Positions 34,923-45,034 of a DNA stretch of 64,000 bases are shown here, one piece after another (the first letter of the stretch is position 1; every line of letters starts with the position of its first letter). This DNA comes from Leptasterias polaris (lineage: Eukaryota > Echinodermata > Asteroidea > Forcipulatida > Asteriidae): assembly GCA_037783415.1 (NCBI GenBank), contig JAZGTN010000213.1:1116001-1180000 (forward strand). Direction: 5' to 3'. Made by a program: the position numbers and the translations under genes. Below the pieces are notes generated by a model. That model was given only the letters and a program-made list of their open reading frames with translations. It had not been told where the DNA came from and ran no database searches.

Positions 34923-37900
34923 TTTCTTTCCCTAAAATCGTATTGACTTAACCTGTGTCTCTTTCGAAGACCATATGTTATTCTTAGAATTATCAAAAGC
35001 AGACAAATCCTATATCATATTAAAGCTTATGCCCTGACTTGAATTTTAGATGTAATTAGATTAAAAATCTTAATTAATTATTCACGTCACAGCTGTATGA
35101 ATATTTAATTAGCCAATCTGATTTACACCATATCTCAAGAAGTAAACATCCGATCTTCAAAAAATTTTCAGTTATGGCATCGTCTTGTATTGTAGATGTC
35201 GATTCCGGTCTAACATTTTTCGTCACGTCATCATGACGTCATTTGTAGGTGTTTTTTCTTTTCGTATAAAAAAAAACGTTTTAGTAACGTTTTGGTGGTT
35301 CAAACACAAACCATGGCTACGAAGCAAATTGTGCCGTGATTGCGCAATCACGGCTAGGCGTCAAAGACTGCCGTGATATTGGAATCGAGAGAGGATATAC
35401 GTACGTTCTAATAGGGTTTTCGTTAAAAGGCATTGGATTGGGATAAGTTACATACCATCGTGTACCTTATCAAATTTATTAGTATGAAAAACACATTTTT
35501 GTTACTGTGACGTCATCAGGTGTCAAATTACGGTAATTCAAAGCTTTAATGAGTTAATCTTTGCAGCACCATATCTCAAGAAGTACACAGCCGATTTTCA
35601 CACTTTTTTCAGTTATTGACTCCTTGGGCATTGGAAATTAGCCTTGGGTAACCGTGACTCCAAGTTGACCTTTACTTCCGGGTCAACCGGAAGTGAGACT
35701 ATATTTCAAGAACTACCCAACCGATTTTCAAACTTTTTTCAGTTATAGACTCCTTGGGCATGGGAGATTAGCCTTGGGTAACCGTGACCCCATGTTGACC
35801 TTTACTTCCGGGTCAACCGGAAGTGACACCGTATTTCAAGAACTACACAATCAATTTTCAAACTTTGTTCAGTTATAGACTCCTAATGGGCATTGGAGAA
35901 TAACCTTGGGTAACCGTGACCCCATGTTGACCTTTACTTCCGGGTCAACCGGAAGTGGGATCATATCTCAATAACTACACAACCGATTTTCAAACTTTGT
36001 TCAGTTATAGACTCCTAATGGGCATTGTAGAATAGCCTTGGGTAACCGTGACCCCATGTTGACCTTTACCTATGGGTCAACCGGAAGTAAGACCATATCT
36101 CAAGAACTACACAACCAATTTTCAAACTTTTTTCAGTTATAGACTCCTTGGGCATTGGAGATTTGCCTTGGGTAACCGTGACCCCATGTTGACCTTTACT
36201 TCCAGGTCAACCGGAAGTGGGACCATATCTTAAGAACCACACAACCTATTTTCAAACTTTTGTCAGTTATAGACTCCTTGGGCATTGGAGATTAGCCTTG
36301 GGTAACCGTGACCCCATGTTGACCTTTACTTCCAGGTCAACCGGAAGTGGGACCATATCTTAAGAACTACACAACCGATTTTCAAACTGTTTTCAGTCAT
36401 AGACTCCGTGACCCCATGTTGACCTTTACTTCCGGGTCAACCGGATATACACAAAGTAATTAGTTCCATTCTCGTTATTATTATTATTTTTGATGTTTGT
36501 GATTTATTGCAGCTAAGGCTCAAAGTTTACAAAAATTACCGGAACAGCTCTGTGATTGTTCACAATCACTATCTCTAGTTAAACTTATTTTACTTTCATA
36601 CATTTCATGGCTCAATTTTACCTTCCCATCAATATGATATAATTTTTATAGCCATAAACTATGTTAAAGTATTTGAAGAAACAAAAAACAAAATCGAGCA
36701 CACACAAAACTCAATTTGCTTGGGACCAACTTAGTCCTGGAAGTTCAAACACATACGAGACTTGCACAGTCTATTCGATAAGAGGTCAAATTGGACAATA
36801 TTGTTGTGTCGGTGCAACAAGGTCATTACTCCATTGTGCAATAACATTGTATCTCCATAAACACACTCTGTGCAACAACGTTGTATCTCTCCGCACCCAT
36901 TGACTTTGTGCCTACATCAGGGATGTGATAGGCTGTTAAAAAAAAAAAAAAAAAAACTCTGAGCGCAAAGCTTGCGAGCTCGAAAACTTGCAAGCACGAA
37001 GCCCACTAATAAAATTTATCTTTGGTTTTAAAAGCCCTACTCTGCAATCTGGGGCGTTATATATGGTTTTATCTCCTTCTTTTTTGAATTTGATTTTAAG
37101 TTATTAAAAAAAATAAAAATTCCCTTTTTTTAGGGGGGAAAACATTTTTTTTTGTGGAGGGCAAAAAAAACCGGATTTTCAGTTTAAAACGGAGGAATCA
37201 CATCCCTGCTACATCCAGTTAATTTTAACAAACTTTTTTGTTTTGAATTGAATTATTATTTTTTTTACAATAGCAGGACTTGAACCTGCAACCTCCAAAG
37301 CTCTACCAACTGAGCTGTCTAGCCCTAATGTTGACAGTCTCTTACTAAGCGGGATACAACCTTTGACATTCTAAACCTCTCGTCACAGATACTTTATTTT
37401 TGGAGATACGACCTTGTTGCAGTGACAGGACGAATCTATGTTATAAATTATTTGACTTTGACTCACATTGAGAGCTGAGATATTTTCCCTTGTTGCTTGA
37501 ATCAGCGTGAACACCTCATTGACTGTGACTTGCTCAGACTCAGTTGAAAACTTAGTGACTGCAACATAATCTACATGTATGGCAAAGTTATATGAAAAGA
37601 AAATGTTATTTTCCCCCCTAAAAAAGAGTGTACACTTTTGAATAATTTTCAGAAAAATGGTAATAGATAGTTCCCACATGACATCACACAGTATAAAGTC
37701 AGCCATCTTTTAGAGCAAAAATATAATTTTTTTAATCCACAACTATGCGTTACGAGCTTATACTGAATTTTTAAAAGTTCCTTGCATGATTGGTCAGCCA
37801 ACCACTTGGCTGCACAGAAAAATTAGAACGCTTGATGCAGCTCAAAGCCACAATTCAAGCTTGCATAAAGATGGCGTATCGAAAACTATCTATTCATTCA

Positions 37901-38435
37901 TTCATTCATTCATTCATTCATTCATTCATTAATGGTTTATTCTTTAAAAACAAATTTCCCATGGCGACCAAGGGTCGAATTACAGGAAAATATACAGAGA
38001 ATGCACAATTTAAAAAGATGATAAAATTACACAATTACAAAATGGAGACACCAAAATTGGTTTAGGAGGGAACATTTTTTTTTTTTAAATTGTTTGAAAA
38101 ATAGTTAGACAGTTGCCTAAATAAAAAAATTGTACGTGCAGCCCGGTGAAACCTCGAGGCCATCTAGAGAAAGTTAAAAAAACACAAAAAACCCAGTTAC
38201 ATTAACTCACAAATGTTTGATGTTGATGTTGTTTTTCATTTTATTTAAGGTAGGGACTCAAAATTCAACCCACACAGTGCCCCCGGCAGGATTCAAACCA
38301 GGGTCCTAGAGGTGGAAGGCGAGGAAAGATACCAATACGCACCACTACGCGACCGACCAATGTTGCACACAATTTGTTTTATTTTGTTTATCAGCAAAAT
38401 ACCAAATTAAATTTGATACCGATTGTCAACCAGTT

Positions 38436-38466
<31 letters not shown>

Positions 38467-41400
38467 CACTCACCCATAAATGTAAGAGTACTGAGTACAT
38501 GAGTCACTGCCTGGATGGCCAGCTGCATGAGGGACACATTTTTAGTACTACTCTTTGGCACTAGATCCATTGATGCACTAGAATCAATGACGATAACCAC
38601 ATCTTTAGGTCCGGTAGAGGCAGCGACAAACCATGAACGCAGTCGAGGGTCATAGCTGTAGCACGTCTCCTGAGCAGCACCTGGATAAAGCCTTGAGTTA
38701 CACATAATAATAACAATAATATAAAAATATTGAATGCGTTGAGTCGCAGAATATAATCACGGGGTAAAATCTGGACTATTCCACTTCACTTCAATAGATC
38801 TGTGTCATTTGAAGAGTTGTTTGCAATAAACACAAATCAAATAATAGACATTAATCCACCCCACACTCTGAAAATTAAAAAACCCCTTCTGATCAATGTG
38901 GACGACTCCACGTAGACACAAACCTTGTCCGTCATGACACCACCTTGCCTCTTTTGGACAAACAAGTGGGGAACAACATTTTGGAAATGACACTGTGAAG
39001 TGTAAAGCGTCACTGTGAAGTGCCCCAAGCATCCTATATTGATCAATATAGGACTCCTATTTTAAATTTTGGAGAATCACACGTCGTTGCAGTAAATACA
39101 TGGCAAAATAAAGTATGACACGGGATGCATCTTCCACCAATCAAATGACAAGGATCTACATGTGCAGTATGTAACAATAATAGTGTACATTTACATGAGG
39201 TGGACTACATGAATGAACTCTTGGAGCTAAATTATCAAATCAAGTGAAAATTGTTCAGAATGTATCTTATTGAGACGAAGCAATACAACCATTTTAACAT
39301 TTTGAAAGGGGTACAAGGTGAGGTGAAACCATATCACAACTAGAGGGAGCACTTGCTATGTCATGCACATAACTCTGCTGACCCACCATGGACACAAATC
39401 CCTTGGGGTAAATTGCATACAACTATCCACTTTTTAAAGAAGAGGTGATCTTGTGACATTTTGGTTTTCAATAATGGTGTGTCGTTGCTGAGCCGTCAAG
39501 AGCACTGGACACAAGCTCTGGTGTTTCTGATCAGCACAGTGTGGGTCCAAGTCCCGGTATTGACACTTGTGTGTCCTTAAGCAAGACAATTAACCATTAT
39601 TGCTTCGTCCTTCAGTTAGGACATAAAGCCGTAGGTCGTATGTGTTGTGTAATGCAGCATGTAAAAGAACCCAGTTACACTTTTCCCAAAGAGAAGTTGT
39701 TTGCCCTGGTGTTTCCGGCAGTGGCTGCTAGTGGGCCTCAGCACCTTGGAACCTTCATAAGGCGCTGCATAATTTAAAAGAACAAGAGCCAACAAAAAAT
39801 ATCTGTCCTTAAATGTTTCTGTTTGTTCAAGTGCCTTGAGTAACTTATATACGTGTGCTATATAAAGACTATATATAATCAACAAATCCAGAGGTTTTCC
39901 CTTTACCTAGTGAATCCATTTGTTGTTGAGATTTGTTGCCAAAGCAGACCAGGCAGCGATGTTCTCTTCAAATCATCTTCAAGGCCTATAGAAGAAATAC
40001 AAAGAAAGACAAAGAAAAAAGACAGTAAAAAGAAAACACAGACAAGAGATGCAGACAAATCATTCACTATTGTGTACACTATTGTTACGTAACTAGGGAT
40101 CAATTTCATAGAGCAGCTTATGCAGAAATTAAATCTTTAAAATTGTCTACGAAAAAAATAAAAATAAATCAGGGTACCAGTCATAGATGATACATGTGAT
40201 AACTGGTATTATGCTGGTAACCTGGTTGTTAACCTACAGTAGGTTGAAGACTTGGCATATTTTGGACAAGTTCCTAGTAAAACGAATCTGATTTTGGAGT
40301 TAATCTGAGATAGATGAAGGTGCACAAGGCTGTCTTTGACATATCTTCTAACCTTTTGTCCAGCAGACGTCTGCGTTGATTAAGTCCTTACATGTGCAGT
40401 GACTACTGGCTGTCCGTACTAAAGAGAACTCTTCATTCAACCGTCTTCAGACACAAAAAGAACAAAAATAGAATGATTCAAACTTGTTAATATCAGGTTT
40501 ACACTAGTTTCATCCATTGCTCTCAAAGTAACCTGTAGGTACCCTACAGACACCCCATGCTCTTTACCTTGGAGCTCGTTTTAAAATCAAAATAGAAATC
40601 TATGTATTTTCAGCTTAAAGGTAGTGTCATAGATTGGTAAGTACTCCAAAAATTGATGACCATAAAAACTTACTTGGTGAGAAGCACTGAAGCTGTTGAT
40701 AGTAGAAACTGTTCAGAGAAAGAATTCCCTTCGAATAATATGGTTTGGAGAAATTTCCACCCAAAAACATTTGAATCTGAGAAACGCTTCATGCATGAAG
40801 CGATTCTCAGATTTCTGAGGGTTGGTGTCCCCTTGTGAATGCTGTGGCATGGATGATTCAAAGTTTGTGCAAAAATACACACAGTTTTTTGCTGTTTGCT
40901 CAGTAAGTAGACACTGTATTCAGCTAAAACTTTCATATGTGAATTTTATTGCATCTTGCCTATAAATCAGTACTATTGACAAAAACCAATCTATGACCCT
41001 ACCGTTAACTGGGGAAAATTGACATGCACTTTTAAAAAGGCCTTAAACAATCATTGCAAAGCAAAAAGGAAAAACTTTAATTTGCCAAATTTGGCTTTCA
41101 CCACAGCAGTGTTTCAGGGCAACTAAATCAGCCCAATTTTCAGACTGTGTGTTGGCAGGCAGGGCCTAGTAAACATCACATTTGTATTGATTACAAAACA
41201 CTACGTGACCATAAAATGACCGAGTGAATGCTCAAGTTGTGACAAAATAAAGTTTGGGATTCAGCTTTGAACTTGTGTTACGCCTTGACTACAGTCCTTG
41301 TTTCTCAAATTTCATTTGCAATCTCTAAAAACAAAGTATTAATTTGACAGCTTAAATGCATGGCATTACCGGTACACATATTTAATACACCATTATCATG

Positions 41401-44400
41401 CTGACACCTTCTTGGTCATGTTCCTGGAATCCAACAACAGTAATGAATGCTAACATTCATTGTACAAAAAAGGAACCAGACTATTTTTCCTCCCGGCCTC
41501 AGTTTGGCTACAGTGATTTAAATTGAAGAAAATCAAGATGGTCGCACAGTAAAAAAGGTCTATATATAGGGCACTGCTAGGGTTAATCTTGAATTTTTTT
41601 AACGGGCTCTGACTATTTTTTCCTTCCAGCCTCAGTTTGGCTTTCTATTGACTTACATGGAGGAGATTTATATTGGCATGTCATGGCCGAGTGGTTCAGT
41701 GTATCAGACTCAAATTCTGATGGTTAAATCATTAGGATGTGGGTTTGAATCCCGGTCTTGACACTTGTGTCCAAAGGGTAAATGGGTACCTGTGAGGCCA
41801 GAGATGGATCTTGTGGTTGATTTAGCTTGGTGCGTGTCGTGGCCGAGCGGTTAAGAGCACCGAACTCAAGCTCTGGTGTTTCTGTTCAGCAGAGTGTGAG
41901 TTCGAGTCCCGGTCGTGACACTTGTGTCTCTGAGCAAGACACTTAACTATAATTGCTTCTGTCCACCCAGGGGTAAAATGGGTACCTGTGAGGGCAGAGA
42001 TGGTTCTTGTGATTGATTTAGCTTAGTAGCGCATATATTGCAGCACAGGCTGTATACTCCCCAGGGAGCTGAGATGGTTTAAGGAATGAAATAAATGGCC
42101 CAGTGACCAGGGGTAATAATGTTGGAAGCGCTTTGAGACGCCCTTGGGTGTGATAAAGCGCGATATAAATCCATATTATTATTATTATTATACATGTATT
42201 TGGCAGCAAAGGCTGTCTCTCAAGGGAGCTGAGATGGTTTAAGGAATTAAATAAAGGGACCAGTGACCAGTGACCAGGAGTAATAGCTTTGGAGCACCAT
42301 AAGCGTCACTGAGAGGCGGATTTATAAGAAGCCACTATCAATATTATTGACACCATACACCACCAACCTGTTTGTGCACTGGGAGCATCCGGGCTGTGCC
42401 ATTGAGAAGGCTGTCCCACGATCTGTTGTGCATAATGAATCCTCTCCTTGAATGTCACTTGTGCTGCAGGCAAAACCATTCCTGTGGGTAAACAACAACA
42501 ACAACCAGTAAATATCTCCAATATGTAGACCATTCACACAGCCTTTAATGCTCGTATCATTTGTATTTTCGGCCCACAGGGACCTGGGATATGTAGCCAG
42601 GATATAGACAGGGATGTGCGAGCCAGGATATAGACAGGGATGTGCGAGCCAGGACAATAGTGGGGACTTCACCGAGTTTGCACAATTCTGTTCACCCACT
42701 CTACTGGGACAATAGCGTAGCAGGGACTTTGCAATGATTGTAAATTTTTCCACACCCTTGTTGCGTACCGGTAGATTTCTTTTTAGTTTGATGATTACTA
42801 TATAAACAAAAATTTAAAAAGGAAACTCATTTCACAATCACTAGTTGCGACAATCGATGCCCTGCTATCCTCCCAACTGCCAACAGTCACGGGGAGGATG
42901 GAGGGTTCAAATTATCACAACTACCATGACTACACAATCACTAGCCCCATATTAGTGCCAATCCATTTCGTATTCTTGGCCCTAGCACCAATGCAATCTA
43001 ATCTTTGTGTGCCTGTTCCGCCCCAACTTGACAATCCCACCAACTATAGTTGGGACTGGTCCCAACTTGAGTGTTAAAGTTGGGGCGTCCCAACTATAGT
43101 TGGTACAGTAGTAATTATACAGGGTACCAGCTGAGCCAGCATCGGAGCTCTCTCTCTCTGCAACCATACATTGAATTGTTTGCAGGTTGTGTGTGTGTGA
43201 TGATAGCTTAAGTGGTTCAAATGAATCACAGAAAAATTCTATTTTTTATATCATGAATCAATAAATGTTTGTTTTGTTTTATAAATGTTTTATGTACAAG
43301 AGGTCTTTCTTGTTCTCCAAAAAAAGAAGTGAAAATAAAGAAAAGTTGATTTTTGTTAGTGTTTGGCAAAATTTACCATCACCACACACAAGACATGTAG
43401 GCCTATTGGTACCATAAGGTCAGGACTGATTTTTTGAGGTCGAAAATGTTGACTTTCTCAGGGTGAATATGGTTGAATATGTTATTCCCACGTCCTTTGT
43501 AGGTATTTTGATTAAAAAAAAAGGTTCGCCAAAAAAGTACTTTAAAAAACAACAAAACCACATTTATAATGACAACATTCATGCTCGTCTTCTGTAAAAG
43601 CCAGGGCTAAAACCCATAGTATAATGAACAAGTTAGGGAGGGTTGGGGCTCTACGCCTGCATGTCATCGCTTTCGCAGAGGCTATCCTGTACTGTAGAGT
43701 ACTTTTGGCGAACCCAACTATAGTTCGGACGCCCCAACTGTAACACTCAAGTTGGAACCGGTTCCAACTATAGTTGGGACGATTGTCAAGTCAAGTTCGT
43801 TGGGACAGAACTAGACCCAGTAACTGGGGCGCTGTACTCCTTTTTTCGAAATTGTGACATCATCGGTCGTACTAGCGCCCCAGGTTATTATTGTATTTTC
43901 ATACATGATCCGACTCTCAGTCTCAGCAATATCGACGGGTGCCCTGCCTCAAACCACCTAGTTGTAACGGTTTAAGGCAGGGAACCCGTCTAAAATTTTA
44001 GACGGGTGCCCTGCCTCGACCGTGACGATTACGCGGTTTGAGGCAGGGCACCCGTCGATATTGCTGAGAGTCGGATCATGTATGAACATACAATTATTAA
44101 TAACCTGGGGCGCTAGTACGACCGATGATGTCAAAATTTCGAAAAAAGGAGTACAGCGCCCCAGTTACTGGGTCTAGGACAGAACATGCCCATATAATAT
44201 ATCATGGTTTTCAATCCGCTTCATTCTTGAACATGAAACTTACTGATGGAATGCTACTGTACTTGTACATATAGATCACCCTACTAGAATTTGTTCATTC
44301 ATTTATTTATTTACTGTTGGTTTTTTTTTGGGGGGGGGGGCATTCAAGTGATTCGTGAGACTAGAGGTAGAGTACATGTACTAGTAGAGGGTAGAGTGAA

Positions 44401-45034
44401 TTTTTGTTAGACATATTAATGTAATTTCAACTTGCTCTTAGACTAGAGAAGTCGTTACACGTTCTCAGTCATAATTAGGTTCACAAAATTGCTTTTCAAC
44501 GTTATTATACAAAGTGGATTGGCACTAGTTATGGGACTATCATAGTAACATACTAAGTATGTGCACAATTACAACATTCAATTTAATTTTCATTTTTAAA
44601 TGTAGGATGACAATGTGTACTCAGTCCTTTAGGCTTGACTGTCTTTAGTCATACTCTGAGTCTGAATAGGCCTATACAACGTTACTTATGCCAGTGCGCA
44701 AAGACTCAAACTGGTATCTGAAGCAAAAATATGGAAAAGAAAATTCGCAGCGATTGGAAAAATAATACAGAAAAAGATAAACTTACTTTTCGAATGCGGA
44801 AGAGCATTCGAGAGAGTCACTACATCTGTTCCTGTATAACTGCAATGTTTTTGATGTCAACTTACTAATTTCAATTTCTACATCATCTAGAAAATTTGAC
44901 AGTTGCCCTTCGCAGTGTTTTGATCTCAGTAATGTGAGAAACACGTAGAGGTAGAAACTTATATAGCTGACTTTATAAAACAAGCATTTCTTCGCAAGTT
45001 TTCGGCTTGTTTTGATCATCCAGAATGCATCCAT
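27886..45034 (-). CDS. VWA/Cache-domain protein, calcium-channel alpha2/delta - CACHD1 superfamily (11 exons placed, partial)
   Basis: Exons placed: 44787-45034, 42368-42481, 40353-40418, 39907-39985, 38474-38691, 37467-37570, 34204-34409, 33191-33277, 32485-32740, 30352-30522, 27886-28011, about 558 residues. All junctions are GT-AG with matching phase except the first: exon 44787 ends in phase 2 and exon 42481 needs phase 1, so at least one exon between them is missing. The first exon has a hydrophobic signal-like stretch. 'WTKGLEDDLKRTSLPGLLWQ' and 'RLYPGAAQETCYSYDPRLRSW' align with the pre-VWA region of alpha2/delta. The VWA domain has the MIDAS 'DSSAS' and 'ILFMTDGS'. A Cache-like part follows ('WTEPYLDAFGADMVVTAAKA', 'VVSIDISYEHIQQ'). 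The tail is Cys-rich and ends in a hydrophobic C-terminus 'ILTAFFTCLLLAVVTFLL'-stop, which suits a GPI signal. It is expected outside the cell, possibly modulating channels or binding ligand. It is much shorter than alpha2/delta (about 1100). Confidence 0.8.
28430..28852 (+). repeat. 45-bp tandem repeat, about nine copies
   Basis: The unit is 'GACTAAAGTCACCATTGGGG' followed by 'CTCAAGCAGGGTATAGTGCACAGTG', with units differing at a few positions (GGG/AGG, CACC/CGCC). Because 45 is a multiple of three and the unit lacks stops in several frames, long open frames appear on both strands. These are by-products of the repeat. It lies in the last intron of the VWA/Cache gene. Confidence 0.95.
29047..29190 (+). 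mobile_element. tRNA-derived SINE (Ala-like head)
   Basis: The head 'GGGCTAGCTCGGTGGTCTAG' with 'GGTAGTGGGTTCTAATCCCA' resembles an A box and B box. The anticodon region reads 'CTCTAGCAATG' (AGC, Ala-like). It is followed by 'CCCGAGTGATTTGCC' and 'TACTGAGTATACAGTGCTTA'. Other copies: 49404-49545 (best preserved), 48857-48930 and 31441-31540 (fragments). Confidence 0.7.
29298..30230. mobile_element. Inverted-repeat element with a second foldback beside it
   Basis: 'AGGCTGTGCAAGTCTCGCGC' at 29306 is the inverse of 'GCGCGAGACTTGCACAGCCT' ending near 30010, giving an element of about 0.7 kb. The left interior shows a palindrome 'GGGACCATAGTGGTCCC'. Immediately right, 30013-30222 is another foldback: 'ACCCTTCCCATGAAATAT' at its left end and the inverse 'ATATTTCATGGGAAGGGT' at its right. 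Related left ends appear at 49970-50060, and related right ends at 10545-10580 and 36755-36775. A 116-residue open frame (29880-30230) spans both and is not a gene. Confidence 0.65.
30594..30927 (+). mobile_element. tRNA-Leu-derived SINE
   Basis: 'TGGCCGAGCGGTTAAGTGC', 'GGGTTCGAATCCTGG', body 'GGGGTAAAATGGGTGAGGGC' and an (ATT)n tail identify the same subfamily as 9372-9727, with several small deletions. It begins about 70 bp upstream (in gene direction) of the exon at 30352-30522, in the intron of the VWA/Cache gene. Confidence 0.8.
31090..31438 (+). mobile_element. TTAA-flanked MITE (family 'AGGCCCTGTACACT')
   Basis: It is bordered by TTAA at 31086-31089 and 31439-31442. The body matches the copy at 12640-12994, but the right end reads 'CCAAAAGTGTACACTGCCT', a variant terminus. 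It lies 106 bp from an inverted copy at 31545-31898. Confidence 0.8.
31545..31898 (-). mobile_element. TTAA-flanked MITE, inverted copy
   Basis: This is the same family as the neighbouring copy, read in the opposite direction: it begins 'AGGTATTATACAGGATTGGC' after TTAA (31541-31544) and ends 'CCAATAGTGTACAGGCCT' before TTAA (31899-31902). With its neighbour it makes a roughly 0.8-kb inverted pair able to form a long hairpin in the pre-mRNA. Confidence 0.82.
32050..32122. repeat. 32-bp-arm hairpin
   Basis: The left arm starts 'AAAAAACTGCATGAGCTTTT' and the right arm ends 'AAAGCTCATGCAGTTTTTT'. About 30 of 32 positions pair, with a loop of roughly 9 bases (GATGAAGT). It is intronic in the VWA/Cache gene and could be a minimal foldback element or structured RNA; nothing else identifies it. 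Confidence 0.75.
32768..32862 (+). mobile_element. SINE head fragment next to an exon
   Basis: 'GTGTCATGGCCGAGGGGTCC' through 'CAGTCATGACACTTTTTGC' is a decayed tRNA-Leu SINE head. It starts only about 28 bp from the splice acceptor of the exon at 32485-32740 (minus strand), so it probably supplies or displaces branch-point sequence of that intron. Confidence 0.6.
33425..33935 (+). mobile_element. MITE with internal long hairpin, copy 2
   Basis: It has the same landmarks as 24880-25475, in the other orientation: a hairpin at about 33429-33522 ('CAGCAGAATATAATCACATG' arm) and the palindrome 'AATATAGGACTCCTATATT' near 33801. It then continues into 'CCACCAATCAAATGA', which is shared with the copies at 24895 and 39140. 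Confidence 0.65.
35560..36447 (+). repeat. About 130-bp tandem satellite, 6-7 copies, with an ETS-like palindrome in each unit
   Basis: The word 'TTGACCTTTACTTCCGGGTC' (or a close variant) starts at 35665, 35795, 35927, 36059, 36189, 36319 and 36419, giving periods of 130, 132, 132, 130, 130 and a shortened 100. Each unit carries 'ACTTCCGGGTCAACCGGAAGT' or a close variant, an inverted pair with the ETS-type core CCGGAAGT, plus opposed TGACC and GGTCA half-sites. A diverged half unit lies near 35130-35180. It sits in the intron between the VWA exons at 37467 and 34409. Confidence 0.93.
37265..37345 (-). mobile_element. tRNA-derived SINE fragment (third family)
   Basis: On the minus strand it reads 'AGGGCTAGACAGCTCAGTTGG' in part, then 'GTAGAGCTTTGGAGG' and 'GGTTCAAGTCCTGC'. 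It is a short head fragment of the family seen at 20090-20240, and lies about 120 bp downstream of the exon at 37467-37570. Confidence 0.6.
38735..39180 (+). mobile_element. MITE with internal hairpin, copy 3 (rearranged)
   Basis: It begins with 'GCAGAATATAATCACGGGG' and 'AATCTGGACTATTCCACTTC'. The second hairpin arm is lost and replaced by other sequence. The 'CAATATAGGACTCCTATT' and 'CCACCAATCAAATGACAAGG' landmarks follow. It lies just upstream, in gene direction, of the exon at 38474-38691. Confidence 0.55.
39475..39872 (+). mobile_element. tRNA-Leu-derived SINE
   Basis: The head is decayed ('GTGTCGTTGCTGAGCCGTC', 'GGACACAAGCTCTGG'). The body matches the 8694 copy ('TTAAGCAAGACAATTAACC', 'GTAAAAGAACCCAGTTACAC') and ends 'GTGCTATATAAAGAC'. 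It ends 35 bp before the exon at 39907-39985. Confidence 0.75.
40619..41004 (+). mobile_element. TTAA-flanked MITE (family 'AGGTAGTGTCATAGATTGG')
   Basis: Ends 'AGGTAGTGTCATAGATTGG' and 'CCAATCTATGACCCTACCG' are inverted repeats bordered by TTAA (40615-40618, 41005-41008). An internal palindrome is present around 'GAGAAACGCTTCATGCATGAAGCGATTCTC' (40779-40808; the central 'GCTTCATGCATGAAGC' is perfect). There is no coding content; the minus-strand open frame at 40670-40936 is incidental. Confidence 0.78.
41676..42191 (+). mobile_element. Two tRNA-Leu SINEs in tandem
   Basis: A truncated copy (41676-41828, 'GTCATGGCCGAGTGGTTCAG') is followed at 41833 by a full copy ('GTCGTGGCCGAGCGGTTAAG') nearly identical to 9372-9727 and ending in (ATT)n at 42191. 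The upstream copy breaks off inside 'TGATTTAGCTTGGTGCG', so the second probably inserted into the first. They lie about 180 bp before the exon at 42368-42481. Confidence 0.82.
43011..44188. mobile_element. Long-TIR element with an internal 'CAACTATAGTTGG' palindrome
   Basis: The left arm (about 43011-43108) has 'CCAACTATAGTTGGGAC', 'CCAACTTGAGTGTTAAAGTT' and 'GGGGCGTCCCAACTATAG'. The right arm (43708-43811 and on to about 44188) carries the same words inverted. The right end is split by the foldback at 43812-44176; removing it restores continuity of the arm ('GTTCGTTGGGACAGAAC' on to 'ATGCCC'). There is no transposase-like frame. It lies in the intron following the first placed exon of the VWA/Cache gene. 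Confidence 0.68.
43812..44176. mobile_element. Mutator-like foldback MITE with 9-bp target duplication
   Basis: It begins TAGACCC and ends GGGTCTA. The inverted arms are about 165 bp each, near perfect, including 'CAGTAACTGGGGCGCTGTAC' and 'CGACGGGTGCCCTGCCTC'. The exact 9-base duplication GGACAGAAC occurs at 43803-43811 and 44177-44185. Long arms plus a 9-bp duplication are the hallmarks of Mutator-type elements. A one-arm relative occurs at 16022-16070 ('CTAGACCCAGTAGTAACTGG'). Confidence 0.85.

Noticed and set aside
44236..44272. Candidate small minus-strand exon of the VWA/Cache gene
   Set aside because: Splice sites look good and it joins the first exon in phase, but its other end does not match the next placed exon, so it is not included in the model.
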